DNA of 64,000 nucleotides from Pontederia crassipes. Taxonomy: Eukaryota > Streptophyta > Magnoliopsida > Commelinales > Pontederiaceae. The notes beneath the pieces were generated by a model that was not told the DNA's origin, did not search any database, and worked only from the letters and a program-made list of their open reading frames with translations. Both the position numbers and the translations under genes were made by a program. Of the stretch, positions 63,690-64,000 are shown one piece after another. How positions within the stretch are numbered: the first letter of the stretch is position 1; each line of letters opens with the position of its first letter. The stretch covers positions 39,077,909 to 39,141,908 of the forward strand of contig CM060184.1 in assembly GCA_030549335.1 (NCBI GenBank). The letters run 5' to 3'.

Positions 63690-63811
63690 CTCTCTCTCTC
63701 TCTGTGTGGTTCAAATTATTGTTCCAACTGCCTCAAGAAACGTTTCAAATCCATGCCAACCTCTTCGCCCCCGTCCTCATCATCCTCCTCCTCGTGTCTC
63801 ATTCCTTCTTT
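63690..63811 (+). pseudogene. possible relic of an extra-large G protein (XLG) exon
   Basis: One frame reads CGSNYCSNCLKKRFKSMP, close in spacing and residues to the conserved cysteine motif of plant XLG proteins (C-x-x-x-YCSNC-VLRAMGSMP). Only about 20 residues match, the rest is serine-rich low complexity, and an LTR starts just downstream. It could be coincidence. Confidence 0.2.
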
Positions 63812-64000
63812 TGTATCGCCCTTAAAATCGCCCCTCATGTCACGTAGACAATCAGGTTGACCCCGGGAGTGCTACACTGCCTATTATTCTATTGACCATG
63901 ACTATTCAATAAAATGTATACGTGGCATCAATATTATAAGAAAATATAAACCAAGACTTTAATGCGGAAGCTTAAATGTTGGAATGTCAAGAGACAATGC
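63812..64000. mobile_element. start of another LTR of the 48-kb solo-LTR family, cut by the window edge
   Basis: It begins TGTATCGCCCTTAAAATCG and continues TCACGTAGACAATCAGG and GTGCTACACTGCC. It aligns with 48022-48200 at roughly 85% by eye. Whether it belongs to a solo LTR or a full element lies outside the window. Confidence 0.8.

Overview
The window looks like nuclear DNA from a flowering plant, lying in a gene-poor, transposon-rich region. The evidence is the background of very AT-rich DNA, the many plant transposon families (Ty3/gypsy and Ty1/copia LTR elements, TRIM, CACTA, Mutator-like, hAT, L1-type LINE), and three recognisable host genes of plant families. Two of the three (a BAHD acyltransferase and a divergent CDK) have very GC-rich codons. 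That composition and the CDK type lean towards a monocot, but this is inference and the species cannot be named from the sequence.

Layout. Positions 1-5.9 kb are AT-rich intergenic DNA with dispersed repeats and a small hAT-type element (3615-4097). A dead cyclin-dependent kinase gene lies at 6279-7645 (minus). About 8.9-11.8 kb holds an old Athila-like Ty3/gypsy remnant. A BAHD acyltransferase pseudogene starts near 14.17 kb and is split by a 10.4-kb Ty3/gypsy chromovirus (14652-25069, coding on minus, 5-bp target duplication ATAAC); its second half is at 25076-25335. From 26.1 to 39.5 kb there are CACTA-type ends, a copia-like solo LTR, a GC-rich hairpin, a 1.5-kb palindromic Mutator-like element with a 10-bp target duplication (31091-32588) and a CACTA end with a very long subterminal repeat array (35310 onward).

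The one host gene that looks whole is a small three-exon CYSTM/WIH-type gene on the minus strand (39855-41421, 79 residues). Its first and last exons are 46 bases each, so it is easily missed. A 5'-truncated L1 LINE with a 14-bp target duplication follows at 41922-45189, then a TRIM-like element with inverted LTRs (45809-46470), copia remains (about 47.05-48.0 kb), and a solo LTR related to the chromovirus (48022-49970, duplication AAAGT).

From 53 to 59 kb there is a degraded Ty3/gypsy element on the minus strand, interrupted inside its reverse transcriptase by a 1.7-kb solo LTR (54881-56558, duplication GTCGT). The last 4 kb contain LTR-like sequence, a short tandem duplication and the start of another LTR of the chromovirus-related family (63812 onward).

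No tRNA, rRNA, CRISPR array or operon was seen. The region is best read as layered transposon insertions around one small surviving gene. I did not find a convincing new multi-gene system; the most unusual structures are the two palindromic elements and the permuted A/B repeat.
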